30,502 nucleotides of DNA from an uncultured Bacilli bacterium (GCA_934096755.1 CAKOMU010000006.1:1-30502); one strand, 5' to 3'. Shown: positions 15,242 to 22,700, counted from the first letter of the stretch. Translations and numbers: made by a program. Notes: generated by a model not told the origin, from the letters alone.

Positions 15242-16018
15242 TTGAAAAAGTTTCAATGCATTGGAATTGTGGCAATTATGATTTTTAGTTTTATATATAC
15301 GGAAAAAATAGCCAATTTAACACTTGAAAAAAATGAAATTTATCAAGATATCGAAAATAATAGTGAATATTATAATGTTTCTTCGGTAAATGCTTCTATT
15401 GATGAAAATAATATTATTCCAGGATTAAATGGAAAGAAAGTAAATATTAAAAATAGCTATTTTAATATGAAAGACTTAAATGTTTTTAACTCTTATTATT
15501 TAAAATATGAAACTACGTATCCCGATGTTACCATAGATAATAATAAAGATAAAATTGTAAAGCAGGGCAATTCTTTGAAAAATGCTGTGGCGTTTGTTTT
15601 TCCATATAAAGAAGAATTTATAGATGTGTTTAAAAGTATGGATTTAGATGCTAGTGTTTTGGTTGATATGAACACATTTAAAAAAGATGAGAAGTTGGAA
15701 CAAATTAATAATGAAATTGAGAAATACAATAATTTGGAAAGCTTACTTAATAAATATAAAATAAATTCAAATATTTGTTATTTGCGTAATGAAAATGAAC
15801 AAATATGTCGTAATGAAAAGAAATATTTAGTAAAAACTAATAATTTAGTCAATAATGCGTCTTTTTTACAAATCAAAAATAACATTCAAAGTGGAAATAT
15901 TTATTATTTAGATGAACATTTAAATGTTAGTAATTTAAAAGTCTTAATTAACAGTATTATTTATAAAGATTTAGATATTGTTAGATTAAGTAAATTGTTA
16001 AGTGAAGAAAGAGATTGA
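15242..16018 (+). CDS. Exported protein with possible degenerate NodB-like region
   Basis: The frame opens at 15206, but GGGGGAA (15231-15237) points to the TTG at 15242, giving about 258 residues. An N-terminal hydrophobic stretch (about 7-22) acts as signal or anchor. A segment with NNIIPGLNGKKVNI and NMKDLNVFNSYYL resembles the N-terminal part of exported polysaccharide-deacetylase-like proteins. After it, AVAFVFPYKEEF and LDASVLVDMNTF look like the first strands of a NodB fold, but the catalytic Asp-Asp and His-x3-His motifs are not present. If related, it is inactive. The rest is Asn/Lys-rich with three Cys. It shares direction with ssb (51-base gap, no clear promoter). Low certainty on function. 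Confidence 0.6.
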   Translation: MKKFQCIGIVAIMIFSFIYTEKIANLTLEKNEIYQDIENNSEYYNVSSVNASIDENNIIPGLNGKKVNIKNSYFNMKDLNVFNSYYLKYETTYPDVTIDNNKDKIVKQGNSLKNAVAFVFPYKEEFIDVFKSMDLDASVLVDMNTFKKDEKLEQINNEIEKYNNLESLLNKYKINSNICYLRNENEQICRNEKKYLVKTNNLVNNASFLQIKNNIQSGNIYYLDEHLNVSNLKVLINSIIYKDLDIVRLSKLLSEERD

Positions 16019-16043
16019 TTTGTCGTAAGTTTTTTGGTATAAT
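16015..16043 (+). promoter_or_regulatory. Promoter of the RNase J-like gene
   Basis: TTGATT (16015-16020) and a perfect TATAAT (16038-16043) are 17 bases apart, with TGG before the -10. The TGA stop of the previous gene lies inside the -35 box. Confidence 0.75.
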
Positions 16044-16087
16044 CTAGATACCGAAGAACTTGTTTTTTTTTGAAATTGAAGGTGATT

Positions 16088-17725
16088 ATGTTGAGTAAAA
16101 TTAAGATTTTTGGTTTGGGAGGACTTTCCGAAAGTGGAAAGAACTCTTATGTAGTCGAAGTGGATGATGAAATTTTTGTTTTTGATGCTGGCATTAAGTT
16201 TGCAAGCGGAAATTTATTGGGAATTGATTATATTATGCCTGATTTTTCTTATCTTAGAAGAAATAAAAAAAGAATAAAAGGTTTGTTTATTAGTCATGGT
16301 CATCCCGAAAATATGGGAGCATTAGGAGATTTATTAAAAGAAATTCCAAATTTGAAAGTTTATGCCACTAAATTTACAAAATTTGTTTTAACTGAAGAAG
16401 GCGTGAATGAAAATAATATTGTGCTTATTAAACCACATAAAAAAATAAATTTTGGTAATGTTTCAATATTTCCTATTGCTGTTTCACATAGTTGTCCTGA
16501 TTCTGTAATGTATGTGGTCAATACTAAAGATGGGGCAATATGTTATACTGGTGATTTTATTATTGATCCTAGCATGCAAGGTGCTTATGATATGGATTTG
16601 GGCAAGATTGCATATGTTGGAAAACAAGGGGTATTATGTTTATTAAGTGAATCATCATTTGCTGAAAAAAGTGGACATACATCTCCTAATCATAGATTAG
16701 TTGACTTTTATCGAGATGTGATCAATCATCATGATAGAAGAATTTTATTTTCTGTTTTATCAACTCATTTATATACTATTGGTGAAATTTTTGAAGCGGC
16801 AGCTAATGCACATAGAAAAATTGTCATTATGGGAAAAAAATTGCAAAATGTAGTTAATTTTGCACACAAAGAAGGATATTTACAGTTTAATGAAGATATA
16901 CTTGGTGATTTATCAAACGTTGATGATGATAATGCTATTTTATTAATTATGAATGATAAAACTACGCCATATGCTAATTTAAATAAGATTTTAAATGGTT
17001 ATGATAAGTTTGTTAACTTGAAAAATACGGATACAATAGTGTTTGCTGAACCGAGATATGATAGTACGGAGAAAATTTTAGTTAAGTTACAAAATGAGTT
17101 AGCAAAATTTGGTTGTGATATAGAAACAATTGATAAGTCTAAAGAAATATTACATCACGCTTCAAGAGAAGATTTAATGTTGATGATTAAGTTGATAAAT
17201 CCAAAATTCTATATGCCTGTAAAAGGAGAATATAGATATATGGTTAATAATGCTAATTTGGCTAGCGCTTTAGGTATTCCTGATGAAAATATCTTATTAA
17301 AACAGAATGGTGATGTCGTAAAATTTGAAAATGGTAAATTATTAGATGATTTTTCTAGAATTAAGGTCAATGATGTATTAATTGATGGAACAAGTAATGA
17401 TGATATTGGAGAGCTAGTAATTAAAGACAGAGAAATGCTTTCTGAAAATGGTATAGTGTTAATTAGTGCTACAGTTGATAAAAAAGATAAAGTATTATTG
17501 GTGGGCCCAGAAGTAACTACAAGAGGTTTTATTTATGTTAGAGACTCTCAAGATATGATTAATGAAATTAAAAATATATGCGAACAAATTATAAATCGTA
17601 ATATAAATCCAAAATTTATTGACTTTAATCAAATAAAAGTTGAGATTCGCGAAGAATTAAGTAAATATTTATATGAAATTACAGAATGTAAACCGATGAT
17701 TATTGCGGTTGTACAAGAGGTATAA
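16088..17725 (+). CDS. RNase J-family protein with degenerate active site (J2-like)
   Basis: 545 residues with the full RNase J layout: metallo-beta-lactamase core, inserted beta-CASP domain and a C-terminal domain (VLLVGPEVTTRGFIY). Several residues are conserved, such as H134 in SHSCPDS, D156 in YTGDF, and the SREDLMLMIKLINPKFYMPV block. But the metal-binding HxHxDH motif reads HGHPEN (70-75), the late PVHGEYR motif reads PVKGEYR (Lys 379 for His) and the HVSGHAS loop reads EILHHAS. Loss of at least three ligand or substrate residues suggests little or no nuclease activity and a role as partner of a second, active RNase J. ATG 16088 is chosen because GGTGATT precedes it; TTG 16070 is in frame but unsupported. 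Confidence 0.9.
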   Translation: MLSKIKIFGLGGLSESGKNSYVVEVDDEIFVFDAGIKFASGNLLGIDYIMPDFSYLRRNKKRIKGLFISHGHPENMGALGDLLKEIPNLKVYATKFTKFVLTEEGVNENNIVLIKPHKKINFGNVSIFPIAVSHSCPDSVMYVVNTKDGAICYTGDFIIDPSMQGAYDMDLGKIAYVGKQGVLCLLSESSFAEKSGHTSPNHRLVDFYRDVINHHDRRILFSVLSTHLYTIGEIFEAAANAHRKIVIMGKKLQNVVNFAHKEGYLQFNEDILGDLSNVDDDNAILLIMNDKTTPYANLNKILNGYDKFVNLKNTDTIVFAEPRYDSTEKILVKLQNELAKFGCDIETIDKSKEILHHASREDLMLMIKLINPKFYMPVKGEYRYMVNNANLASALGIPDENILLKQNGDVVKFENGKLLDDFSRIKVNDVLIDGTSNDDIGELVIKDREMLSENGIVLISATVDKKDKVLLVGPEVTTRGFIYVRDSQDMINEIKNICEQIINRNINPKFIDFNQIKVEIREELSKYLYEITECKPMIIAVVQEV

Positions 17726-17731
17726 AAGAAA

Positions 17732-17764
17732 AAAAGATTACCATAATAAAAATGGTGATTTTTT
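17732..17764 (+). terminator. Hairpin terminator overlapping the next gene's ribosome binding site
   Basis: A stem of about 13 bp with two G-U pairs (17732-17744 with 17752-17764, loop AATAAAA) ends in a T run whose last base touches the ATG at 17765. The 3' arm contains GGTGAT (17754-17759), the only ribosome binding site for that gene. Confidence 0.65.
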
Positions 17765-18184
17765 ATGGAAGAAATTAAAGCGTTAGAAGAAATTGAAAAA
17801 ATTGTTTCGATGGGAATTATTGGTATTGATGAGGTATTAGAAAAAGTTAGTAGTAAAGTTTTGAGTAAAACTTTAGTTGATGCAAAGAAAAAATATTTAG
17901 TTGTTAAAAATGATGTGGGAAAATATTTGCAAGAATTAGGTCAAGAATCTAAAGAAATTAATATTTTTGTTAAAACATTTAATGAAATGTATACAAATTT
18001 ATCTTTGTTAAATGGTAATGATAGTAAAATTGTAAAAATGTTGATAGAAGGTACAAATAAGGGGATTTTAAACTTAGAAATGATTTTAAATAAAGAGTTA
18101 GAAGATGAAAAAGTTAAGAAATTTGCAACAGAATTATTGGATGTGTTGGAATTTCAAATTAAGGAATGGAAGAAATATTTATAA
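17765..18184 (+). CDS. Small helical protein of unknown function
   Basis: 139 residues, almost all predicted helix from composition (rich in Glu, Lys, Leu, Ile), without Cys or any membrane segment. Heptad-like hydrophobic spacing and four helical blocks suggest a four-helix bundle, perhaps ferritin-like in overall shape. The metal-ligand motifs of that family are not visible. A central NGNDSKIVKMLIEGTNKGI element and a C-terminal EFQIKEWKKYL stand out. Its ribosome binding site is buried in the hairpin at 17732-17764, so expression may depend on read-through or on unfolding of that hairpin. No function recognised. Confidence 0.7.
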   Translation: MEEIKALEEIEKIVSMGIIGIDEVLEKVSSKVLSKTLVDAKKKYLVVKNDVGKYLQELGQESKEINIFVKTFNEMYTNLSLLNGNDSKIVKMLIEGTNKGILNLEMILNKELEDEKVKKFATELLDVLEFQIKEWKKYL

Positions 18185-18229
18185 CAACTAATAAATATTA
18201 AAAAGATTATTTAGTTCCACAAATATTTA

Positions 18230-18238
18230 TGTTATAAT
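18230..18238 (+). promoter_or_regulatory. Extended -10 promoter of the CmpB-like gene
   Basis: TGTTATAAT is a perfect -10 with TGn extension. The start point would be near 18245, giving a leader of about nine bases that is essentially the GGTGGT ribosome binding site before ATG 18254. Confidence 0.6.
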
Positions 18239-18253
18239 TTTTATGGTGGTATT

Positions 18254-18913
18254 ATGATAGTTGTATGTAAATATTTTTTGTATTTTATGATTTATGCCTT
18301 TTTAGGTTGGACAATGGAAGTTCTAGTTAGTTTGTGGAACAAAAAAAAGTTTGTAAATAGAGGTTTTTTAATTGGACCTTATTGTCCTATTTATGGTTGG
18401 GGAGTTTTGACAATACTATTGACTGTTGGAAAAAATACAAGTGATGTATTAGGCGTTTTTTTAAAAGCGATTTTAATTTGTTCAGTTTTAGAATATTTTA
18501 CTAGTTATTTTATGGAAAAAATATACAATGTAAGATGGTGGGATTATTCTAATAAAAAATTTAATATTAATGGACGAATTTGTTTAGAAACGATGTTACC
18601 ATTTGGCCTTTTGGCTTTGTGCATTATTTATGGAATACACCCTGTTGTGATGAGTATGGTAGATAAATTATCTGTGACTGGTTTAATAGCTGTTTGTGCA
18701 GTTTTAATCACGATCTTTATAGCTGATAATATTGTTTCTACATATATATTGTTTAAAATTAAAGGTACCATTAAAGCAGAAAAAAAAGATAATACAGAGA
18801 AAATAAAAAAATATATTGAAAAATGGTTTCAAGATAATACGGTGTTATATCGTAGAATTAAAAATGCTTTTCCAAAATTTGAAATTTTTAGAAAAGTGAA
18901 AGATAAAAAGTAA
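18254..18913 (+). CDS. CmpB-like multi-pass membrane protein (putative ABC transporter type IV family)
   Basis: 219 residues with about five membrane segments. The N-terminal AFLGWTMEVLVS followed by FVNRGFLIGPYCPIYGWG is the hallmark of the CmpB-like family annotated as putative ABC-transporter type IV (PF06541). LEYFTSYFMEKIYNVRWWDYS and INGRICLETMLPFG are also family typical. No ATPase gene lies nearby, and the transporter role of the family is not well established. The C-terminal 45 residues are basic and cytoplasmic-looking. It is flanked by its own promoter and a terminator, so it is a single-gene unit. Confidence 0.88.
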   Translation: MIVVCKYFLYFMIYAFLGWTMEVLVSLWNKKKFVNRGFLIGPYCPIYGWGVLTILLTVGKNTSDVLGVFLKAILICSVLEYFTSYFMEKIYNVRWWDYSNKKFNINGRICLETMLPFGLLALCIIYGIHPVVMSMVDKLSVTGLIAVCAVLITIFIADNIVSTYILFKIKGTIKAEKKDNTEKIKKYIEKWFQDNTVLYRRIKNAFPKFEIFRKVKDKK

Positions 18914-18944
18914 ATTTAGGCTATAATTAGTTCTAAATTTTTTT
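18912..18944 (+). terminator. Terminator after the CmpB-like gene
   Basis: An 8-bp stem (18912-18919 with 18933-18940) with a 13-base loop that can itself fold is followed by T residues to 18944. The stop codon is part of the stem. Confidence 0.6.
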
Positions 18945-18987
18945 GTTTTATGATAATATATTTTTGTATCAGGGGAAAAGAGGTGTC

Positions 18988-19743
18988 ATGTTAAAGAAAG
19001 GTTTTATAAATGAAGAAAAAATAGCTCAATATTTAAATAATAAAAAAGTAAAATGGCTTTATCCTAATTACTTGGAGATGATAATAGAGCTATATCACTA
19101 TGTTGATTTTAATGCTTACATTAAGTGTTGGGTGGATAAATCGCAAAAGAAATATGATATTGTAATTATGATAAATGGTATTATGAAAAGAATTAGTATT
19201 AAGATGGGACATCATAATTCGGTGCATAGTGAAGGAATATCGTATTTTATTCATTTTTTAATAGAAAATAAAGTGCCAAAACAAGTGATTGAGAAATATT
19301 TGTTGTTTCATTATGCCGATGGTACTACGAATGGTAGTGGAAAGGTGAGAATAGGAACTGAAGAATATAAAACAAAACATGCAAACGATATTGCAGAAAT
19401 TAATTATTATTTTAATCAAGAGAATTTGTTAGCAAAAGCTATTGATCGTTTTGTACTTAAAGGGACAAATTCGTTGGTGCCAATCGATGGAATCATTTAT
19501 GGTGAAGAACAAGATTTTCTGTTTATAAATAGTAACGATATTAAAACAATTCTTATGAAAAGAAACAATATACAATCGTCTGGTGTTCATTTTGGTAATT
19601 TGTTTTGTCAAGCAAAAGCTAAAAATTTACAATATAATCCAAAATATGAAAAAGATAGGTATTGTGTACAAATAAAATGGTTTGCCATATTTGATGATAT
19701 TATTGATGTGATGAATTCTAAGATCTGTAATGCTTGCAGTTAG
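18988..19743 (+). CDS. Uncharacterised protein with possible PD-(D/E)XK nuclease motif
   Basis: 251 residues from ATG 18988, chosen because AGAGGTG lies two bases before it (the frame is open from 18943). There is no signal or membrane segment. Residues 57-72 (DIVIMINGIMKRISIK) give an Asp, a beta strand pair and S-x-K, like the D...(E/Q/S)xK core of restriction-endonuclease-like folds. This is followed by HHNSVHSEG. Further conserved-looking segments are FHYADGTTNGSGK (about 107-119) and SGVHFGNLFCQAK with QIKWFAIFDDI near the C-terminus. No methyltransferase or partner gene is next to it. The nuclease reading is an inference from one motif, so the product stays uncharacterised. Confidence 0.65.
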   Translation: MLKKGFINEEKIAQYLNNKKVKWLYPNYLEMIIELYHYVDFNAYIKCWVDKSQKKYDIVIMINGIMKRISIKMGHHNSVHSEGISYFIHFLIENKVPKQVIEKYLLFHYADGTTNGSGKVRIGTEEYKTKHANDIAEINYYFNQENLLAKAIDRFVLKGTNSLVPIDGIIYGEEQDFLFINSNDIKTILMKRNNIQSSGVHFGNLFCQAKAKNLQYNPKYEKDRYCVQIKWFAIFDDIIDVMNSKICNACS

Positions 19744-19816
19744 GAGTATTTTTTCATATTATTTTAGTTATTGTAATTAAAAAATAAAGAAAAATTAATT
19801 TTTTTTAAGAAAAAGG

Positions 19817-19846
19817 TTGCTATTATTTATAAAATTGTGCTATAAT
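19817..19846 (+). promoter_or_regulatory. tRNA-Gly promoter
   Basis: TTGCTA (19817-19822) and a perfect TATAAT (19841-19846) are 18 bases apart, with TGC before the -10. The tRNA starts 18 bases after the -10. Confidence 0.7.
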
Positions 19847-19864
19847 TGATCATGTCAATGTGAT

Positions 19865-19938
19865 GCAGGTGTAGTTTAATGGTAGAATAATAGCCTTCCA
19901 AGCTACTGACGTGAGTTCGATTCTCATCACCTGCTCCA
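19865..19938 (+). tRNA. tRNA-Gly, anticodon UCC
   Basis: A 74-base cloverleaf. A perfect 7-bp acceptor stem (GCAGGTG with CACCTGC) is followed by discriminator T and an encoded CCA. The anticodon loop CTTCCAA gives TCC, reading GGA/GGG. The T arm GTGAG-TTCGATT-CTCAT is regular apart from one G-U. Two oddities weaken the fold: the D stem has two G-U pairs (GTTT with GAAT) and the anticodon stem has an A-C mismatch at its base (27-43). Confidence 0.95.
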
Positions 19939-19947
19939 GAGGTAGTT

Positions 19948-19976
19948 AACTCATGATGAAAGTCATGAGTTTTTTT
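19948..19976 (+). terminator. tRNA-Gly terminator
   Basis: A 9-bp perfect stem (19948-19956 with 19963-19971, loop TGAAAG) is followed by a T run to 19976. Confidence 0.85.
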
Positions 19977-19981
19977 GCGTT

Positions 19982-20056
19982 CTCACGTCAGTAGCAAGGA
20001 AGGTATTATTACCAAATAAAGGTGACGGTTTTATCTAGCACAATTTTATAAATAAT
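19982..20056 (-). pseudogene. Degenerate inverted copy of tRNA-Gly and its promoter
   Basis: Read on the minus strand, the segment begins with the same 21 bases as the -10 region of tRNA-Gly, then continues through a shortened 5' half into ATACCTTCCTTGCTACTGAC. The last part corresponds to the anticodon arm and variable region, CTTCC being the anticodon area. The acceptor stem and T arm are absent and the anticodon stem cannot pair well, so it cannot be a working tRNA. The -10 box is altered to TAGATA. Confidence 0.75.
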
Positions 20057-20097
20057 AAGTGTAACCAAAAAAAATTAATTAATCTATAAAATTTTTG

Positions 20098-20126
20098 TTG
20101 ACAAAAGTCGATATAAAGTGTATATT
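20098..20126 (+). promoter_or_regulatory. Promoter of the tetR-yhgE operon
   Basis: A perfect TTGACA (20098-20103) and TATATT (20121-20126) are 17 bases apart. Repeated operator-like sequences follow immediately downstream. Confidence 0.75.
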
Positions 20127-20127
20127 A

Positions 20128-20160
20128 TATACCGGTATACGGAAACAGTGTATCGGTATA
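20128..20160. promoter_or_regulatory. Probable TetR-family operator, two CGGTATA half-sites
   Basis: TATACCGGTATA (20128-20139) is a perfect 12-base palindrome just after the -10. CGGTATA recurs at 20133-20139 and 20154-20160, 21 bases apart, the second just before the ribosome binding site. The position suits autorepression by the TetR-like protein encoded next. Confidence 0.6.
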
Positions 20161-20169
20161 GGAGGGAAA

Positions 20170-20736
20170 ATGGCTAAATGTAATGATGTAATTAATGTTG
20201 CTCGTGAATTATTTAGTAAATATGGTTTTAGAAAAGTGTCTATGGAAGAAATAGCTAAAAAAGCCAATGTTACTAAAAAAACTATTTATCATTATTTTAA
20301 AGATAAAAGAGAATTATTTTGTTATTTTATTAATGAGGAGCTAGACAATATTAAAAATCAAATTGTACATAATGATAATAAAAATGAGGCTTATGTTGAT
20401 ACAATTACGGATAATATAAATTTATTATTATCTTTAAGTAAACAAAATGAATTGTTAAATACTTTGATAAAAGAACGAAAAGAAAATACTATTGATGATA
20501 ATAATTTTTTTCAAGTTTATGAACAAAAAATTATAAATTTTATTGAAGAAAGACTTAAAGAAGAAATAGCCAAAAAAAATATTAGAAATTGTGATTCAAA
20601 GTTAACTGCATTTATAATTTATAAAATGATTTTTTCCTTAATGTTTGAATATGAAGGAGAAATAAATAATGAAAAGATAATACAGGAAATAAAAAATATA
20701 TTAATGAATGGATTGTTAATTAAGGGAGGTATTTAG
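20170..20736 (+). CDS. TetR/AcrR-family transcriptional regulator
   Basis: 188 residues. The N-terminal helix-turn-helix domain is classic: ARELFSKYGFRKVSMEEIAK, then KANVTKKTIYHYFKDKREL (about 10-50). The rest is an all-helical ligand-binding domain of no assigned specificity. The frame is open from 20095, but GGAGGG four bases before ATG 20170 sets the start. The next gene begins two bases after the stop with its ribosome binding site inside this one, so the pair form an operon. The regulator probably represses its own operon at the repeated sites 20128-20160. YhgE/Pip membrane proteins are often paired with such regulators. Confidence 0.93.
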   Translation: MAKCNDVINVARELFSKYGFRKVSMEEIAKKANVTKKTIYHYFKDKRELFCYFINEELDNIKNQIVHNDNKNEAYVDTITDNINLLLSLSKQNELLNTLIKERKENTIDDNNFFQVYEQKIINFIEERLKEEIAKKNIRNCDSKLTAFIIYKMIFSLMFEYEGEINNEKIIQEIKNILMNGLLIKGGI

Positions 20737-20738
20737 TT

Positions 20739-22010
20739 ATGAAAAAAGATAAAACAAATAATAAATGGTTTTCATATATTGTCATTTTAGCAGTTTTAAT
20801 TATTCCTTTTATGTATAGTTTCTTTTATTTAAAAGCATATTGGAATCCTTATGGAAAAGGAAATTTAGATAATTTACCAGTGGCAATTGTAAATGAAGAT
20901 GAAGGTAATAAAGGAAATGTATTAGTTAACACTCTTAAAGATAAAAATACATTAAAATTAGATGTAGTTGATAGTACAACAGCGAATGATGGTTTATATG
21001 ATAAAACTTACTATGCTGTGATAACTATTCCTAAAGATTTTAGTGCTAGTATGGAAAGTGCTGGAAGCAAAGACAAAAAACACCCAACTATAACATATTC
21101 GCCTAATCAAAAGTCTAATTATTTAGCGAGTCAAATAATTGATAAAATAATTACTACTGTGGAACTTACGTTAGATAATCAAATTAACGCAGAAATAGAT
21201 GGTAACTTGACTGATAAATTAAATCAAGTGCCAACTAGTTTAGACACTATAAGTAATGGACTTGGAAAATTACAAGATGGTGTTACAACTTTAGGGAATG
21301 GAACAAAACAAGTTAGCAGTGGTTTATCAACTTTGAATACTAAATATGCTACTTTTAATGATAGTTTAAAAGCTGTAGTTAAAGGTAATAGTACATTATA
21401 TACTAATTTTAATTCTTTAAATGATGGTATTAATAATTTAGCAGCTTCTACTAAACAATTAGAAAATATTGGTCAAAATATTAGTACTTTAGTAGTTAGT
21501 GTAAATAATTTAGATAATAGTATGACAAAATTTAATAATAATCTTACTGATTATGTGGAAAATGTTAATAATACTTTAGATTTTAGTAAAAATGCTGCTT
21601 TAGCTATTAAACAAATTTATGAACAAAATGGAAATACTGAAGATGAATTATATAAAACCGCTGTTTCGTTATTAAATGGTAATTCGTTTGACAAGTTGAA
21701 AACTAGTGGTAGTTCCATTAGTAAATCTGGTACTGCTATAACAAGTAATGTAACAGTTTTAAATAAAACTGTTCAATCATTTAGTAGTGTGGCTGATCAA
21801 GTTAATACTTTAAATACTGCTATTAATAATATTCAAACAGGCTCTAATAAGATTTTTGCCGGTATGGGAACTGTTAATAGTGGGTTACAATCTTTAAATA
21901 CTGCTAGTTCTCAAGTTAGTACGGCTTTAAAAGAGTTGACAAGTGGTGCTAGTGAAGTTAATAAAGGTGTTAATACTTTAAATACTAGTGTGGTAAGTGC
22001 TAAAAAATAA
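20739..22010 (+). CDS. YhgE/Pip-family membrane protein, N-terminal part (gene split by TAA)
   Basis: 423 residues before an in-frame TAA (22008-22010). Residues about 13-31 form a membrane helix, followed by the family N-terminal block (YWNPYGKGNLDNLPVAIVNE) and a long extracellular Ser/Thr/Asn-rich region with repeated LNT-, GL- and heptad-like helical segments, as in YhgE/Pip (phage infection protein) and ABC-2-type exporters. The same frame continues without any shift into the conserved C-terminal membrane domain (to 22700). A single sense-to-stop change at codon 424 therefore splits a gene of about 650 codons. The truncated product would have only one membrane helix and is probably not a working transporter. 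GGGAGG at the end of tetR is its ribosome binding site. Confidence 0.9.
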   Translation: MKKDKTNNKWFSYIVILAVLIIPFMYSFFYLKAYWNPYGKGNLDNLPVAIVNEDEGNKGNVLVNTLKDKNTLKLDVVDSTTANDGLYDKTYYAVITIPKDFSASMESAGSKDKKHPTITYSPNQKSNYLASQIIDKIITTVELTLDNQINAEIDGNLTDKLNQVPTSLDTISNGLGKLQDGVTTLGNGTKQVSSGLSTLNTKYATFNDSLKAVVKGNSTLYTNFNSLNDGINNLAASTKQLENIGQNISTLVVSVNNLDNSMTKFNNNLTDYVENVNNTLDFSKNAALAIKQIYEQNGNTEDELYKTAVSLLNGNSFDKLKTSGSSISKSGTAITSNVTVLNKTVQSFSSVADQVNTLNTAINNIQTGSNKIFAGMGTVNSGLQSLNTASSQVSTALKELTSGASEVNKGVNTLNTSVVSAKK

Positions 22011-22700
22011 TTAGATAAAAATATTAAAGAAACTAAAGAGGAATTGACCGTATTAGATGATTTAAAAGCATATAGTGAAAATCCTGTACGAGTTGATACT
22101 GAAGCTGTAAATGAAATTTCTAGTTACGGAACAGCGTTTTCACCATTCTTCATTTCTATTGCTTTATGGGTTGGGGCTTTGATGATGTTTATTGTTCTTT
22201 ACTATGATAAAGAAGAAAGATTTCCAAAATTATCTATAAGTAATGAAAATCATTTACAAAGAACTTTGTGTTATCATGGTTTGACTACTTTGTCAGCAAT
22301 CATATTAGGAATTTTACTAAATTGTTTCTTAGACTTTACGGTTACTAATTATTTCTTATATTATCTATCCTTGATTTTAGTGGCTAATACATTTATGGCT
22401 ATTATGGAATTCTTAATTGTTAATTTTAAAGATGTTGGTAAATTCTTAGCTTTAATCCTATTAGTGTTACAACTTGCAGCTGCTGGTGGTACATTCCCTA
22501 TTGAAACTGTTACTAAAGGATTTAGATTCTTACATGGTATATTGCCGATGAGTTATACAATTAATTTATTTAAAGAGTGTTTGATTTCTATTGAATCTTC
22601 TATTCTCGTTAAGAATTTATTAATAGTTGTTGGTATTCTATTAGTATTTGGGACATTCAATATAGTTAAAGATGTTTTATATCAAAAAAAACATAAATAA
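22011..22700 (+). pseudogene. YhgE/Pip-family C-terminal membrane domain, cut off by the stop codon
   Basis: The frame continues directly after TAA 22008-22010 with LDKNIKETKEELTVLDDL, then YGTAFSPFFISIALWVGALM, the start of the family C-terminal domain with about five membrane helices, and ends at TAA 22700. Conserved features include QLAAAGGTFPIE and LHGILPMSYTINLFKE. The only nearby start codon is a TTG at 22044 with GAGGAA touching it, a poor site, so independent translation is doubtful. If it is translated from 22044 it would be 218 residues and could pair with the N-terminal half. Nothing else in this part looks decayed, so the mutation seems recent. Confidence 0.8.

Larger units (their letters stand above)
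19822..20056. repeat. Imperfect inverted repeat containing tRNA-Gly and its promoter
   Basis: The left arm (19822-19915) holds the -10 region and most of tRNA-Gly; the right arm (19982-20056) is its shortened reverse complement. Two blocks match perfectly: 19822-19842 with 20036-20056 (21 bases), and GCTACTGACGTGAG 19902-19915 with 19982-19995 (14 bases). Between these blocks the D-loop to anticodon part is recognisable with small gaps. The tRNA terminator lies between the arms. Confidence 0.85.

Noticed and set aside
19939..20169. tRNA-linked attachment site of an integrated element
   Set aside because: The repeated tRNA segment is inverted, not direct, and there is no integrase gene nearby.
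22044..22700. Independent gene starting at TTG 22044
   Set aside because: The frame and family domain are continuous with the upstream yhgE part, and the ribosome binding site touches the TTG, so it is better read as the cut-off C-terminus.
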